Assembly: GCA_001552765.1 (NCBI GenBank) | Contig: KQ959482.1 | Coordinates: forward strand, 73,314 to 137,313 | Direction: 5' to 3' | Length of the DNA stretch: 64,000 nucleotides | Source of the DNA: Bacteroidales bacterium KA00344 | GTDB lineage: Bacteria; Bacteroidota; Bacteroidia; Bacteroidales; Bacteroidaceae | Part shown: one piece after another, positions 25,490-34,489 of the stretch | How the letters are laid out: every line of letters begins with the position of its first letter | Position numbering within the stretch: the stretch's first letter is position 1 | Program-made: the position numbers and the translations under genes | Notes under the pieces: generated by a model | The model's database searches: none | Seen by the model: the letters and a program-made list of their open reading frames with translations, nothing else | What the model was told of the DNA's origin: nothing

Positions 25490-28423
25490 TTAAAATGAAA
25501 TATTGACACCTAAGGAGAATGTACGTGGGCGTGGGTAAGCGTTGAACTTTTCAATGCCCGGTGAGCTGAGTACATTGTCGGGAACGGAAACTTCGGGGTC
25601 CAATCCCTTGTAGGATGTAATACAGAAGAGATTTTCTGCAGTGATGTAGAAGCGTATACGGCTCAGGCCTAGAACTTCGGGTTTAGGCAGAGTGTAACCC
25701 AATGTGGCAGACTGCAGACGGAAGAAGCTGCCGTTCTCTATGAAGTAATCGGAGAAGGTTGGGTTGTCCGTGATGCCACTTGTCATGAAGTCGTCCGGAA
25801 CATTCTGAGTAGGGAAACGGGTTGGGTCATACATTGCCATGCGGGTGGCATTGAGCACTTTCTGCCCGAACATTCCATATCCCGCTACGGTTAAATCAAA
25901 ATCCCTGTAGGTAGTATTGAGCGAGAGACCCATGTTGAACTTGGGCTGTGCGGATCCAAGATACTCATTGATGACCTTTCCTTCATCGTCTTTATTGAGA
26001 ATATACTTACCGTTCTCGTCTATACCTAAGCACTTGGGTCCCCAGAAAGCACCGGCGGGATAACCTTCCTTGATAACCTGTGCATACATGTTGGACATTC
26101 CGCGAAGGTCATGAAGCGGACCGGCCTGCAAACCAACGGCTTGATATTGGCCGTTAGAAAGTTTCGTAATCTCCTGATGGTTATAGGAGAAACTCAGGTT
26201 GGCATCGAACGTCCAATCCTTCGTGCGCACGATATTGGCACCCAATGTAAGTTCCACTCCCTTGTTCTCCAAGTCGCCAACGTTGGCGAGCATGGTACCA
26301 ACCAGATAAGGTGGTTGTGGCACGGGATAAGTCCAAAGCAGGTCGCTGGTTTTCTTGTAATAGAGTTCCACCGTACCGTTCAGTCTGTTGAGTACGGAGA
26401 AGTCAATACCGATGTTGAACTGTTGGGTAGACTCCCATTTCAATTCAGGATTAGGATTCTGGCTCTGTGTATAGGAATTCTTCCAAGTTCCTGTTGCTCC
26501 GTCGTAATAAGCTGCACCCGATGGGGTAAGAATAGGTAGGGATTTGTATTCGCCAATACCGTTCTGGTTACCGGTTACACCATAACCCAAGCGCAGTTTC
26601 AAGTTGTCCAACCAGCTTTCTGTGCCTTTCATGAAAGCCTCGTTGCTGACTCTCCATGCTAAAGAAATAGATGGGAATGTACCCCACTTATGATTTTCGC
26701 CAAAGCGTGAACTACCGTCATATCTCAGTGTTGCTGTTGCCATATAGCGGTCCAGCAGATTATAGTTGATACGCCCGAAGAAGGAGATGAGCTTTGCTTG
26801 TCCCTTGTAGGAATAAACATCACCCTGTCTGTAGTCCGTACCGGCTGCGAGGTTGTTATATCCAAAGGCGTTGGTGTCAAATCCACTACGTGTTGAGCCG
26901 AAGCCCTCGTAGGTGTTGTCCAAGTATGAATAACCGGCCATGGCGTTGAGCTGATGCCCTTCTGCCACTTGCTTGTCATAGGTCAGGTAGGTTTCCAGCT
27001 GCATGTTCGTATAGTCTCCGTATGTGCGCTGTCCCCAACCTTTCTCGCTCATACCTTCCATCTTGGCGTAGGTAGGCTTGTAAAGTCCTCCTTTTGCCGA
27101 GTTGTATTCGTAGGAAGTGTTCACTGTAGCTTTCAAACCATCGACAATGTCGAGTTCCGCCTTCAGATAGCCTAAGAATCTGTGGCGCTTCCGGTCTTCC
27201 GTACGATTGTTGTTGAGTTCTATCGGGTTTTCCGTATTCGTGCCGCTCAATTGCGCATAGCTACCATCCTGATTGTAGATGGGATAGGTTGGGTTGATGT
27301 TGGTGGCTCGTTCAAATATACGGGTGTCAATGGGATGCCAGCTGTCGAAGTTGGCATTGATGCCCTCGTCCAGGCGCAATCTTCCTTTCCAAGCAGTCTG
27401 ATAAGCAGTCAAGCTACCCGACAGTCTGTTCATGTTGTTGCGCTTGATAATACCCTGATTGTTCTGATAGGTTACAGAAGCACGGTAACCGTGTTCCTTC
27501 TTGCTGCTGCTGAAAAGAATGTTGTGCGAATGAGAGATGGCTGTTCTTTCCAACTCTTTCTGCCAATTAGTGTCAGCCCCGAAGTCTAACGCACTGGCAA
27601 CTTTTCTTTCTCTTACATAGCCACGCCATTGGTTGGCGGAGAGCAGGTCCATATTCTTGGCAACAGTGGCAAATGCCACGTAGCCATTATATTGAACGCT
27701 GTTCTGTTCAGCGTCCGTACCTTGCCTGTTGGTGGTTACGATGATAACACCATTGGCACCACGCGAGCCGTATATGGCTGCGGCGGAAGCATCTTTCAGA
27801 ATATCCATGCTGACAATCTCTGTGGGCTGCACAGAGTTGATATCTACGCCGGGAATACCGTCCACCACTACAAGCGGTCCGTTGCTTGCAGAGAGAGACG
27901 TACCACCACGCAGGCGGAGGCTTGCTCCTGCTTCGGGTGCTCCGGAACTCTGCATGACGGAGAGACCGGAAACCTTACCCTGCAGGAGTTGTTCCGTACT
28001 GGTAATGACACCTTTCTTCATATCCTTTGCACTCACAGAAGCTATCGCCCCGGTAAGGTCCGACTTGCGCATTGTTCCATAACCCACGCCCACGATAACG
28101 GTTTCGTCAAGGGTTTTGGCATCTTCTTGCAATACAACCTTCATCCCCGTACCGGCCTTTACCTGTTGGGTTATGAAACCAATGTATGAAATCTCCAAAG
28201 TTGCATCGGGCGAGCATGCTATGGCAAAGTTTCCGTCAATATCCGTGACGGTGCCTTCACTGCCACCGGCAACCATGACTGTTGCGCCTATGAGTGGCTC
28301 CTGATAACTGTCTACAACAGTTCCTGTAGCTTTGAAATTCTGTGCAAACAGATTCTGACTCATCATAACCATCATGACCATGATGACCAATGAGCAAAGT
28401 TTGTTTATATTTGTCTTTCTCAT
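25490..28423 (-). CDS. SusC-like TonB-dependent outer-membrane transporter (PUL 1)
   Basis: 977 residues. Signal peptide, then a carboxypeptidase-D-like regulatory domain (GTVVDSYQEPLIGATVMVAGG, GTVTDIDGNF). The plug has the TonB-box area VGVGYGTMRKSDLTGAIASV and SAAAIYGSRGANGVIIVTT. A 22-strand barrel ends in RTFSLGVNISF with the terminal Phe needed for barrel assembly. There is no STN domain, so it is not expected to signal to an anti-sigma factor, consistent with the SusR-like regulator next to this locus. It imports oligosaccharides with the SusD partner using TonB energy. Confidence 0.93.
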   Translation of the reverse strand: MRKTNINKLCSLVIMVMMVMMSQNLFAQNFKATGTVVDSYQEPLIGATVMVAGGSEGTVTDIDGNFAIACSPDATLEISYIGFITQQVKAGTGMKVVLQEDAKTLDETVIVGVGYGTMRKSDLTGAIASVSAKDMKKGVITSTEQLLQGKVSGLSVMQSSGAPEAGASLRLRGGTSLSASNGPLVVVDGIPGVDINSVQPTEIVSMDILKDASAAAIYGSRGANGVIIVTTNRQGTDAEQNSVQYNGYVAFATVAKNMDLLSANQWRGYVRERKVASALDFGADTNWQKELERTAISHSHNILFSSSKKEHGYRASVTYQNNQGIIKRNNMNRLSGSLTAYQTAWKGRLRLDEGINANFDSWHPIDTRIFERATNINPTYPIYNQDGSYAQLSGTNTENPIELNNNRTEDRKRHRFLGYLKAELDIVDGLKATVNTSYEYNSAKGGLYKPTYAKMEGMSEKGWGQRTYGDYTNMQLETYLTYDKQVAEGHQLNAMAGYSYLDNTYEGFGSTRSGFDTNAFGYNNLAAGTDYRQGDVYSYKGQAKLISFFGRINYNLLDRYMATATLRYDGSSRFGENHKWGTFPSISLAWRVSNEAFMKGTESWLDNLKLRLGYGVTGNQNGIGEYKSLPILTPSGAAYYDGATGTWKNSYTQSQNPNPELKWESTQQFNIGIDFSVLNRLNGTVELYYKKTSDLLWTYPVPQPPYLVGTMLANVGDLENKGVELTLGANIVRTKDWTFDANLSFSYNHQEITKLSNGQYQAVGLQAGPLHDLRGMSNMYAQVIKEGYPAGAFWGPKCLGIDENGKYILNKDDEGKVINEYLGSAQPKFNMGLSLNTTYRDFDLTVAGYGMFGQKVLNATRMAMYDPTRFPTQNVPDDFMTSGITDNPTFSDYFIENGSFFRLQSATLGYTLPKPEVLGLSRIRFYITAENLFCITSYKGLDPEVSVPDNVLSSPGIEKFNAYPRPRTFSLGVNISF

Positions 28424-28444
28424 AATGTATTCATTGATTAAGTG

Positions 28445-28939
28445 TTATTGTGCATCAGGAGTTACCAAAGGTATTGTGGTCTCAACTACGGTCTGTCCAT
28501 TTTCTTTGGAAACTTCAACCGTAATTTGCTCAACGCTCATCCCTTCTAATTCCTTGTTGAGGTTTACTGTAGCCTGTCGCTTGTCTCTCACACCGGGCAT
28601 CGTGCCTGTGATGACTTTTGAGCCGGCAGTAATTTTATAGCTGAGTTCTCCGGCAGAACGTTCGTTGTACTCTCTGGTCAGCGTGATGATGTCCTTAGAC
28701 GAGAATCGCGTTGGGAACACCGTAAACACGGCGTCCGGCTCCGTAAAATAAAGGTCTACCCCAGACTCAAAGCCAATATCGGTAACATCATGATAGAAGG
28801 TCACTTCTTCATCTGCGGCGAAAACAGCCGGTACGGTCCACACTTTAGGCGTCCCGGAAAGTTCCGTATCTGCTTTTGCTGCGCTCGACACCATGATTGT
28901 CGCTGCGAGCAACATCATGTTCATAAATATTTTTCTCAT
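28445..28939 (-). CDS. Small exported PUL-associated protein, function unknown
   Basis: 164 residues with a signal peptide (MRKIFMNMMLLAATIMVSSAAKA) lacking a lipobox Cys, so it is probably periplasmic or secreted. The mature part begins with TPKVWTVPAVFAADEEVTFYH and VDLYFTEPDA, a beta-rich stretch that resembles the start of glycan-binding modules in Bacteroidota PULs. I cannot assign a family. It sits between the DUF5004-like lipoprotein (15-base gap) and the SusC gene (21-base gap), so it is co-expressed with PUL 1 and may be a surface or periplasmic glycan-binding accessory. Confidence 0.65.
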   Translation of the reverse strand: MRKIFMNMMLLAATIMVSSAAKADTELSGTPKVWTVPAVFAADEEVTFYHDVTDIGFESGVDLYFTEPDAVFTVFPTRFSSKDIITLTREYNERSAGELSYKITAGSKVITGTMPGVRDKRQATVNLNKELEGMSVEQITVEVSKENGQTVVETTIPLVTPDAQ

Positions 28940-28954
28940 GTTGATTTCTCCTTA

Positions 28955-29467
28955 TTATTTTACAGCCGACATTAAGTTATAGGTATAAGATACAAATGGC
29001 TGCCCATTCACCGTTCGTGTAAACTTGTACTCCAGAATTCTATCAGCTCCGGGAACTCCTGTCACGGTGAGCTTGGTGACACCTGCATCAGAGTTCAGCA
29101 CAATATGACTCGCCGTTGCATCAGACTTGGTGTAGTCATAATCCAAAGCCCAAGTGCCTTTCAGAGGCAGCAGGGTGGGAGCCTTGCCCTCTACGGAGAA
29201 TGTAGTTGGCCTTTGATCTTCGTCTGCGTTGAGGTTAATAACAAAGGTGTCGAAATCCAGCAGGTTGGTTAATGGCATTTTCTGGGAGTTGCTTTCATCT
29301 GTCTGTACAACAGAATTGACTACCCATCTTCCTGCGATTTTCTCATTCAGAGTAATCGGCTTCACGTAGTCACCGTCGTCTATGGTGCTGCACGATGCAG
29401 CCAACAAGGCGACCATTAGGAAGAAAAATAAGACATGCGTCTTCATGATAGGTTTAAATTTCCTCAT
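28955..29467 (-). CDS. DUF5004-like surface lipoprotein (PUL 1)
   Basis: 170 residues with a lipoprotein signal (THVLFFFLMVALLAASC, lipobox Cys near residue 26). The mature part contains PITLNEKIAGRWVVNSVVQTD, then a lipocalin-like beta series (PLKGTWALDYDYTK, RILEYKFTRTVNGQP). This recalls the DUF5004 proteins often found beside SusCD pairs; they are small glycan-binding or accessory lipoproteins without a settled function. It is the first gene of the PUL 1 operon. Start could be 29467 or the Met at 29446; both leave an intact signal. Confidence 0.65.
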   Translation of the reverse strand: MRKFKPIMKTHVLFFFLMVALLAASCSTIDDGDYVKPITLNEKIAGRWVVNSVVQTDESNSQKMPLTNLLDFDTFVINLNADEDQRPTTFSVEGKAPTLLPLKGTWALDYDYTKSDATASHIVLNSDAGVTKLTVTGVPGADRILEYKFTRTVNGQPFVSYTYNLMSAVK

Positions 29468-29518
29468 AATATAATAATTGGTTTTAAGTTAATAGTATTT
29501 CGGTTTAATTCTTCATCG

Positions 29519-29526
29519 CAAAGTTA
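29519..29526 (-). promoter_or_regulatory. -7 element for the PUL 1 operon
   Basis: TAACTTTG on the minus strand, 51 bases before the first PUL 1 gene. A TTTG lies 22 bases further upstream (29552-29549), slightly long spacing. The flanking 29527-29676 is very AT-rich. Confidence 0.45.
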
Positions 29527-29676
29527 TTAAAAATAACAATTCAAAAACCAAAATAGAAAAAAGTATAATCAATAATTATGAATATAATAACATAATTACT
29601 GATAATCAAATAGTTATAAAACAAGCAATAAATAATTGTATAATCAATAAATGGCCATTATAAGGCTTTATCAGAC

Positions 29677-31269
29677 TTAAATTCTCATGATATGCTGCTC
29701 AAACAAGTCGTTGTCTATCCTTGATTTGTTTTTTACGCGGGTCTTATAGGTGTTAATGGTATGGACCGAATAATTGAGGAAGTTGGCAATGCGCTCACTG
29801 TCACTTATGCCGAGACGAATCAATGCAAAGATGCGCATCTCTGTGGTCAGGGCATTATCCTTTTCCGGCATTTTCTGCATTTCCGGGTCGAAGAGTTTGT
29901 TGTATTCTTCCACGAACTGAGGAAAGAGTTTCAGGAAAGTTTCGTCAAAGTCGGAAAACATATCCTTGCGTTCCATGTTTATCCTTGACTTTTGAATGGT
30001 AGATTTCAGGTCATCAAACTGTCGTGTGGTAATCTTCCTGTCGATAGCTTTATAGAGTTTCTCCACCATCGAGATGTATTCGGAGTTGAGGTAGAACGAC
30101 TTGCCGATATATTCTTCCTTGATTTCGTTTGCTTCCCGCAGCTTCTCGTTGGATTCCTGCAGGCTGTTATTGCGCGCTTCGATTGTTTTTTGGGCAATGG
30201 TAAGGCGTTTCACTTGTTTCCTGATAATCCATCCACCGACGAGCAAGGCAATGATGAGCATCACAGCAATCCCAACAGCTACAGCCATTGTGTTGCGTTG
30301 AGACTGCACTATGTTAAAGCGGTCTTTCTCGATAATGGGCAATATATTCCCGATTTCAATTTTGCGTTGGCGCGCATCATAGAAATTGGCATCGTCCAGA
30401 GAGAGCCTCACATATTGTATGGCTCGTTTCACATCTCCCCGCTCGTAAAGATTGCTTCCCAGCATACGTAGGGCTGTCGTTTCCCGCGTTGCAGAGATGT
30501 TGTCAAAAATTGCAGCCTGTGCCAGATAATAAATGGCCAATGTGTCATTGTTCAATACTTTGTATATCCAACCCAGCGAGGAGGTGACGATAGCTTTGGT
30601 ATGTGTGTCTATCCCCTTCAGCTTCAACAGATTTTCAAAAGAATCAATGCTTTCATTGTATTTCCTATTCTTCATCTGCTGCATCCCCATAGTATAGAAC
30701 CATCCTTCTGTACCGGGCTTCAGATAGGTTAATAGGGTGTCAGTAAACAGGTTGCCACGCCGGATATTCTCATCCTGATAGGGGTAAGTATGGTTATAGT
30801 CGGAGTTGTCATAGTTCAAACGCACTTGGGTGGTGTAATACAACTTTCTGTATTTGATCGACACCCCTGTAAGACTGATGTTCCCTATTTCTTCGAAAGC
30901 CTCCTTGTACAATCCGGCCGACAACAAACAAAACACTTTGGCGCAGTAGGCTTCCACCAGAAAATCGGGATTTTTCATCTGCCGGGCAAGTACAATACTC
31001 TTTTGGGCATATACATAGGCCGAATCATACTTGTATGACTTGTATTCATCATACAGTTTGATATAATTCTTAAACAGCTGCTCCTTCCCGTTGATGGTTG
31101 GGAACTTCTGATACAAGCTTTTCAGTCGCTTTTGCTTGTCCTGCTCATACTGTTCTTTCTTTTCCAAACTATGGTCCAGTTCCATGATAATGCTGTCAGC
31201 ATCCACGTCGTGAGCACTTGCCGGCACAATGGAAACAAGCCAAAACAAAATAAGAACAATTAATTGCAT
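29677..31269 (-). CDS. SusR-like membrane-anchored transcriptional regulator (DUF6377 type)
   Basis: 530 residues. Signal sequence MQLIVLILFWLVSIVPASA, then an all-helical TPR-like sensor domain (residues about 25-320). One membrane helix follows (VAVGIAVMLIIALLVGGWII, near 330-350), then a coiled coil. A C-terminal helix-turn-helix reads RIFALIRLGISDSERIANFL and YSVHTINTYKTRVKNKSRID. Sensor in the periplasm and DNA-binding domain in the cytoplasm fit the SusR type of one-component PUL activator. It lies just upstream of PUL 1 in the same orientation. A near paralogue in architecture is at 61943. Ligand inferred to be the PUL 1 oligosaccharide. Confidence 0.8.
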   Translation of the reverse strand: MQLIVLILFWLVSIVPASAHDVDADSIIMELDHSLEKKEQYEQDKQKRLKSLYQKFPTINGKEQLFKNYIKLYDEYKSYKYDSAYVYAQKSIVLARQMKNPDFLVEAYCAKVFCLLSAGLYKEAFEEIGNISLTGVSIKYRKLYYTTQVRLNYDNSDYNHTYPYQDENIRRGNLFTDTLLTYLKPGTEGWFYTMGMQQMKNRKYNESIDSFENLLKLKGIDTHTKAIVTSSLGWIYKVLNNDTLAIYYLAQAAIFDNISATRETTALRMLGSNLYERGDVKRAIQYVRLSLDDANFYDARQRKIEIGNILPIIEKDRFNIVQSQRNTMAVAVGIAVMLIIALLVGGWIIRKQVKRLTIAQKTIEARNNSLQESNEKLREANEIKEEYIGKSFYLNSEYISMVEKLYKAIDRKITTRQFDDLKSTIQKSRINMERKDMFSDFDETFLKLFPQFVEEYNKLFDPEMQKMPEKDNALTTEMRIFALIRLGISDSERIANFLNYSVHTINTYKTRVKNKSRIDNDLFEQHIMRI

Positions 31270-31297
31270 CGCACGATATAATTAGCAGGTAATGATA

Positions 31298-31329
31298 CAA
31301 AAATAAAGCAATTACCGCAAAAATCCAAA
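31298..31329 (-). promoter_or_regulatory. Promoter for the PUL 1 regulator
   Basis: On the minus strand TTTG (31329-31326), a 20-base spacer, then TATTTTTG (31305-31298). It lies 29 bases from the start codon. Confidence 0.6.
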
Positions 31330-31375
31330 AATTACATTAAGAAATTTATGATTTTCATGCAGCGGGACATAAATG

Positions 31376-31414
31376 ACAAATCCCCACCTCTCCTTCACGG
31401 AGATGGGGATTTGT
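31376..31414 (-). terminator. Terminator hairpin of the candidate small RNA
   Basis: ACAAATCCCCATCTCC pairs with GGAGAGGTGGGGATTTGT (one small bulge) around a 5-base loop. The U run is short (ATTTGTCATTT). Confidence 0.6.
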
Positions 31415-31591
31415 GCTAACCTAAAAACTAATCTTAAATTTACCTAAACTAACTAATAACCTAAATGAAAACCTAAAAACCTAATCTTAAACCTAAAAAC
31501 TAAAAACCTATATGAAACAATCTACTAACCTTAAACCTATTGAATGTTTGTCATTTGGAAATCTTCTCACGAAGACCTTGTTTCCTTTTGA
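31376..31591 (-). ncRNA. Candidate small RNA with AGGTTT repeats
   Basis: A complete transcription unit without a credible ORF. The promoter at 31597-31627 is followed by about 50 bases of mixed sequence. Then comes a C-poor stretch of about 130 bases (31417-31545) in which TTTAGGT recurs five times, and then a strong hairpin at 31376-31414. A 28-codon ORF begins at 31594, but its ATG lies at or before the predicted transcription start, so translation is unlikely. I do not recognise the RNA family. The alternative, a plus-strand leader made of ACCTAAA repeats, has no promoter or downstream gene nearby. Confidence 0.5.
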
Positions 31592-31596
31592 CATTG

Positions 31597-31627
31597 CAAA
31601 GATAGGTCGAATTTACGCTCAGACCAA
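31597..31627 (-). promoter_or_regulatory. Promoter of the candidate small RNA
   Basis: On the minus strand TTG (31627-31625), a 20-base spacer, then TATCTTTG (31604-31597), close to the Bacteroidota consensus. Confidence 0.6.
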
Positions 31628-31733
31628 CTATTTTTGACTGTTAATGCCAAAAAATGGGCTTTTCTTGACCTATATCAACGGTTTGTGTTCGCACACAGTG
31701 CAAAAACTGCTTCTTTTTGCCATAAATGGATTA

Positions 31734-31823
31734 ATGGTCGTAAATGGTTTGTCGGCTGTCTGTAACAACAGGCTATACACTGCCCAGCAGCGTGCATCAA
31801 TGGTTGTAAATAGTTGTCGGCTG
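31734..31823. repeat. Imperfect 24-base direct repeat
   Basis: ATGGTCGTAAATGGTTTGTC plus GGCTG at 31734-31758 recurs as ATGGTTGTAAATAGTTGTC plus GGCTG at 31800-31823, a period of about 66 bases. No gene overlaps it. Confidence 0.6.
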
Positions 31824-31895
31824 GCCATTTCCTTCGTCTTTTCATTTTCAGGTTGGATACACGTGCGGATGTATCAAAGCGTCTTTACGCAGTGA

Positions 31896-32042
31896 GTATA
31901 GCGGATGAAAAGAATAAGCTCGCCCAGCTATATTAATAATGTATAGTGGATGAGATGTATAGCTCGGTCAGCCATACTAATAATGTGTAACAGATGAAAT
32001 GAGCAGCTCGATCACTATTATTAATAATGTATAGCGAACATG
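31896..32042. repeat. 44-45 bp tandem repeat, 3.3 copies
   Basis: Units at 31896-31940, 31941-31984 and 31985-32028, plus a partial one at 32029-32042. Each starts GTATAG or GTGTAA, carries AGCTCG near its middle and ends in TAATAAT. Divergence between units is concentrated in the middle. Non-coding; it directly abuts repeat copy 4. Confidence 0.75.
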
Positions 32043-32067
32043 TAATTTTCCGTTCTTGCAGACAATC

Positions 32068-32460
32068 TTTTTATTTTACACTCCCCCTCTTATTTTTCGC
32101 GTATTCAAAAACAGTTTTGCTTTCATCTCAAATACGCTAATTTTACGTTATTTTGTAATTTCTTGATGGTCAGTGCTTTCTGTAAATTCGCCTTTGTGCC
32201 TTTTATTGGGACGTTCGCGGTTAAGTATCGAATGGCACTGCGGGGAAGGCCTAACCGCAGTGTCGTTGAGCCTTAGTCGCATTGCCGTTGGGCTTTAAAC
32301 GCATCGCGATTAGGGCTTTGCCGCGTTATCATGGGAAACCAAACCCGATAAACGGACAGTTTTTACCTCCTGTATGCAGATTATGCGGGCAAAAACATAG
32401 CCTTTTTCACGCTATTTGCTTAGAAAAAAAACTGCCCAAAATGGTTATATATTTTTACAT
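32068..32460 (+). repeat. 390-bp dispersed intergenic repeat, copy 4
   Basis: Full-length relative of copies 1 and 2. Module A contains TTTCGCGTATTCAAAAACAG, module B has GCCTAACCGCAGTG / GCCTTAGTCGCATTG / CATCGCGATTAGGGC units, and module C has GGGCAAAAACATAGCC. It ends in ATATTTTTACAT at the same relative point as the others. It lies between the PUL 1 regulator and cysS in a 1.55-kb gene-free stretch (31270-32819). Confidence 0.75.
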
Positions 32461-32733
32461 TTATCAAAACGATAATGGCGTATGAGCAAACTTGAACGGC
32501 GTGTTGTTTGGTAGTACTGATACTTAAAGTGCTACCTTTTGGATTTATGTTTTATGTATAATCAATTGGTATTTAGATATTTATGAATTTTATGATAACG
32601 ATTATATATATCCTTGATGATGCTTTGTTGTTATGCAATAAAACGGTAATAAATGAGTGGATGGTATGTGATTTTTCGTTGATGGGATATGGGGAGGAAG
32701 CACCGTACTATACCGGAATTAAGAGCAATCAAA

Positions 32734-32765
32734 AACGTCCGATGCAACATTGTGCATCGGACGTT
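32734..32765 (-). terminator. Hairpin terminator of cysS
   Basis: Perfect 13-bp stem AACGTCCGATGCA / TGCATCGGACGTT, 6-base loop, 54 bases past the cysS stop, with A-rich sequence on the plus strand giving U residues in the minus transcript. Confidence 0.7.
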
Positions 32766-32819
32766 GTGTGTCGAAATATCTAACGTTGTGTGTTGAGATT
32801 TATAAAACGGTGTAGCGAG

Positions 32820-34316
32820 TTATCGATTGAGTTTCCATGTCACCCCGTCTTTGGTATCTTTCACCTCGAATCCGGCCTCGGCAAGTGCGTCTCGAATCTC
32901 GTCGCTGGTTGCCCAGTCTTTAGCTTCCTTAGCTTGCTGGCGCAGCTTCAGCACCATCTCCACCACCTTGCCGTATGCCTCCTCACGAGCCTCGTTGCTC
33001 TCGCCCTTCTCGTCTTTCAGTCCGAGCAGCTCGAAGGTGAACAAGTTCATGGCGTCGGAGAGTTCCTTAAGGTCGTCTTCAGAGATTTTGGTCTTGTGGT
33101 CGAGCAGCAGATTGATGAGATGACAAGCCTCAAACAGTGCGCTGATAACGAGCGGCGTCTGCAGGTCGTCGTTCATGGCGTCGTAGAGACGCTGGCGCAG
33201 GGCCTTGACAAATTTGGCCGTATCGGGCTGCGATCCTTTGGACGGCTGTATGCGGTCGAGATCGGCAATACCCGTCATGAGCTTTTCCAGTCCTTTCTTG
33301 GCGGCTTTCAGGGCATCGTTGGAGAAATCCACCGTGCCACGATAGTGGGCCGAGAGGATGAAAAAACGGATCGTCATGGGCGAGTAAGCCTGCTCCAATG
33401 ATTCGTGCTCACCGTTGAAAAACTGCTCTAGGGTGATGAAGTTGCCGAGCGATTTACCCATCTTCTGTCCGTTGATGGTAATCATGTTGTTGTGCATCCA
33501 GTAGCGCACCATCTGATCGCCCTGACTGGCTACGGCCTGCGCTATCTCGCATTCGTGGTGTGGGAACACCAAGTCCATGCCGCCACCGTGAATGTCGAAG
33601 TGGTCGCCGAGATATTTACGACCCATCGCCGTGCACTCGCAGTGCCATCCGGGAAAACCGTCGCTCCAAGGGCTGGGCCAGCGCATGATATGCTCCGGCA
33701 TGGCTCTCTTCCAAAGCGCGAAGTCGGCCTGATTGTGCTTTTCGTCGGTGCCTGAGAGTTCACGACTGTTGTTGATGATGTCGGTGAGGTTTCGGCCGGA
33801 GAGAATGCCGTATTTGTGGTCTTTGTCATATTTGGCTACGTCGAAATAAATCGAGCCGTTGCTCTCGTAGGCATAGCCGTTGGCGAGAATCTGTTTCACC
33901 AGTTCCTCCTGCTCGATGATATGGCCTGTGGCGTGCGGCTCTATGCTTGGAGGCAACACGTTGAGGGCTTCCATAGCCTTATGATAACGGTTGGTGTAGT
34001 ACTGGGCAATCTCCATAGGCTCCAGTTGCTCCAGACGCGCTTTCTTGGCAATCTTGTCTTCGCCCTCGTCGGCATCGTGTTCGAGATGCCCCACGTCGGT
34101 GATGTTGCGCACATAGCGCACCTTATACCCAATGTGTTTGAGATAGCGGAAAAGCACGTCGAAGGTGATGGCCGGCCGGGCGTGTCCCAAATGCGGGTCG
34201 CCATACACGGTTGGTCCGCATACATACATCCCCACATTGGGGGCATGCAGCGGTTTAAACAGTTCCTTCGAGCGCGTGAGCGTATTGTAAACCAGTAAAT
34301 TCTGTTTCATGACCAT
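32820..34316 (-). CDS. cysS: Cysteinyl-tRNA synthetase
   Basis: About 496-498 residues. It charges tRNA-Cys. Class I signatures are seen: [15 protein letters not shown] near residue 33 (Zn-binding Cys plus the HIGH-type motif) and KMGKSLGNF near residue 285 (KMSKS-type). Zn ligands further on are in [15 protein letters not shown] and [11 protein letters not shown]. The DALR-type anticodon-proximal region and a Lys/Glu-rich tail complete it. Length is standard. Start may be 34316 or the Met two codons later at 34310. A TATCTTTG box is at 34334-34341. It stands alone between two PULs. Confidence 0.95.
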   Translation of the reverse strand: MVMKQNLLVYNTLTRSKELFKPLHAPNVGMYVCGPTVYGDPHLGHARPAITFDVLFRYLKHIGYKVRYVRNITDVGHLEHDADEGEDKIAKKARLEQLEPMEIAQYYTNRYHKAMEALNVLPPSIEPHATGHIIEQEELVKQILANGYAYESNGSIYFDVAKYDKDHKYGILSGRNLTDIINNSRELSGTDEKHNQADFALWKRAMPEHIMRWPSPWSDGFPGWHCECTAMGRKYLGDHFDIHGGGMDLVFPHHECEIAQAVASQGDQMVRYWMHNNMITINGQKMGKSLGNFITLEQFFNGEHESLEQAYSPMTIRFFILSAHYRGTVDFSNDALKAAKKGLEKLMTGIADLDRIQPSKGSQPDTAKFVKALRQRLYDAMNDDLQTPLVISALFEACHLINLLLDHKTKISEDDLKELSDAMNLFTFELLGLKDEKGESNEAREEAYGKVVEMVLKLRQQAKEAKDWATSDEIRDALAEAGFEVKDTKDGVTWKLNR

Positions 34317-34333
34317 GAATAATTAGATGATTG

Positions 34334-34341
34334 CAAAGATA
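34334..34341 (-). promoter_or_regulatory. -7 element for cysS
   Basis: TATCTTTG on the minus strand, 17-24 bases before the start. The -33 element is not clear. Confidence 0.45.
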
Positions 34342-34489
34342 ACCATTTATCCTGAAAAAGGACGCACGACGAAAGGATTTTGTTGGATTTTGCAACATGT
34401 TGGCACTCTTGTTGCCAAGTCATGGACAAAGATTGCACCTATGAGCACCGCTCAATGGTCATGGCCGAAACAGGAATAGCATCTGTCCC

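Noticed and set aside
31508-31594. 28-codon ORF (starting MSKGNKVFVRRF) in the candidate small RNA
   Set aside because: Its ATG is at or before the predicted transcription start, so it would lack a start on the transcript. I kept the unit as non-coding, though a leaderless peptide cannot be fully excluded.
31896-32042. CRISPR array
   Set aside because: The units abut with no spacers, repeat copies diverge internally, and no cas gene is present.
32583-32783. 66-codon plus-strand ORF before cysS
   Set aside because: No homology I recognise, runs into the cysS terminator hairpin and has no promoter match.
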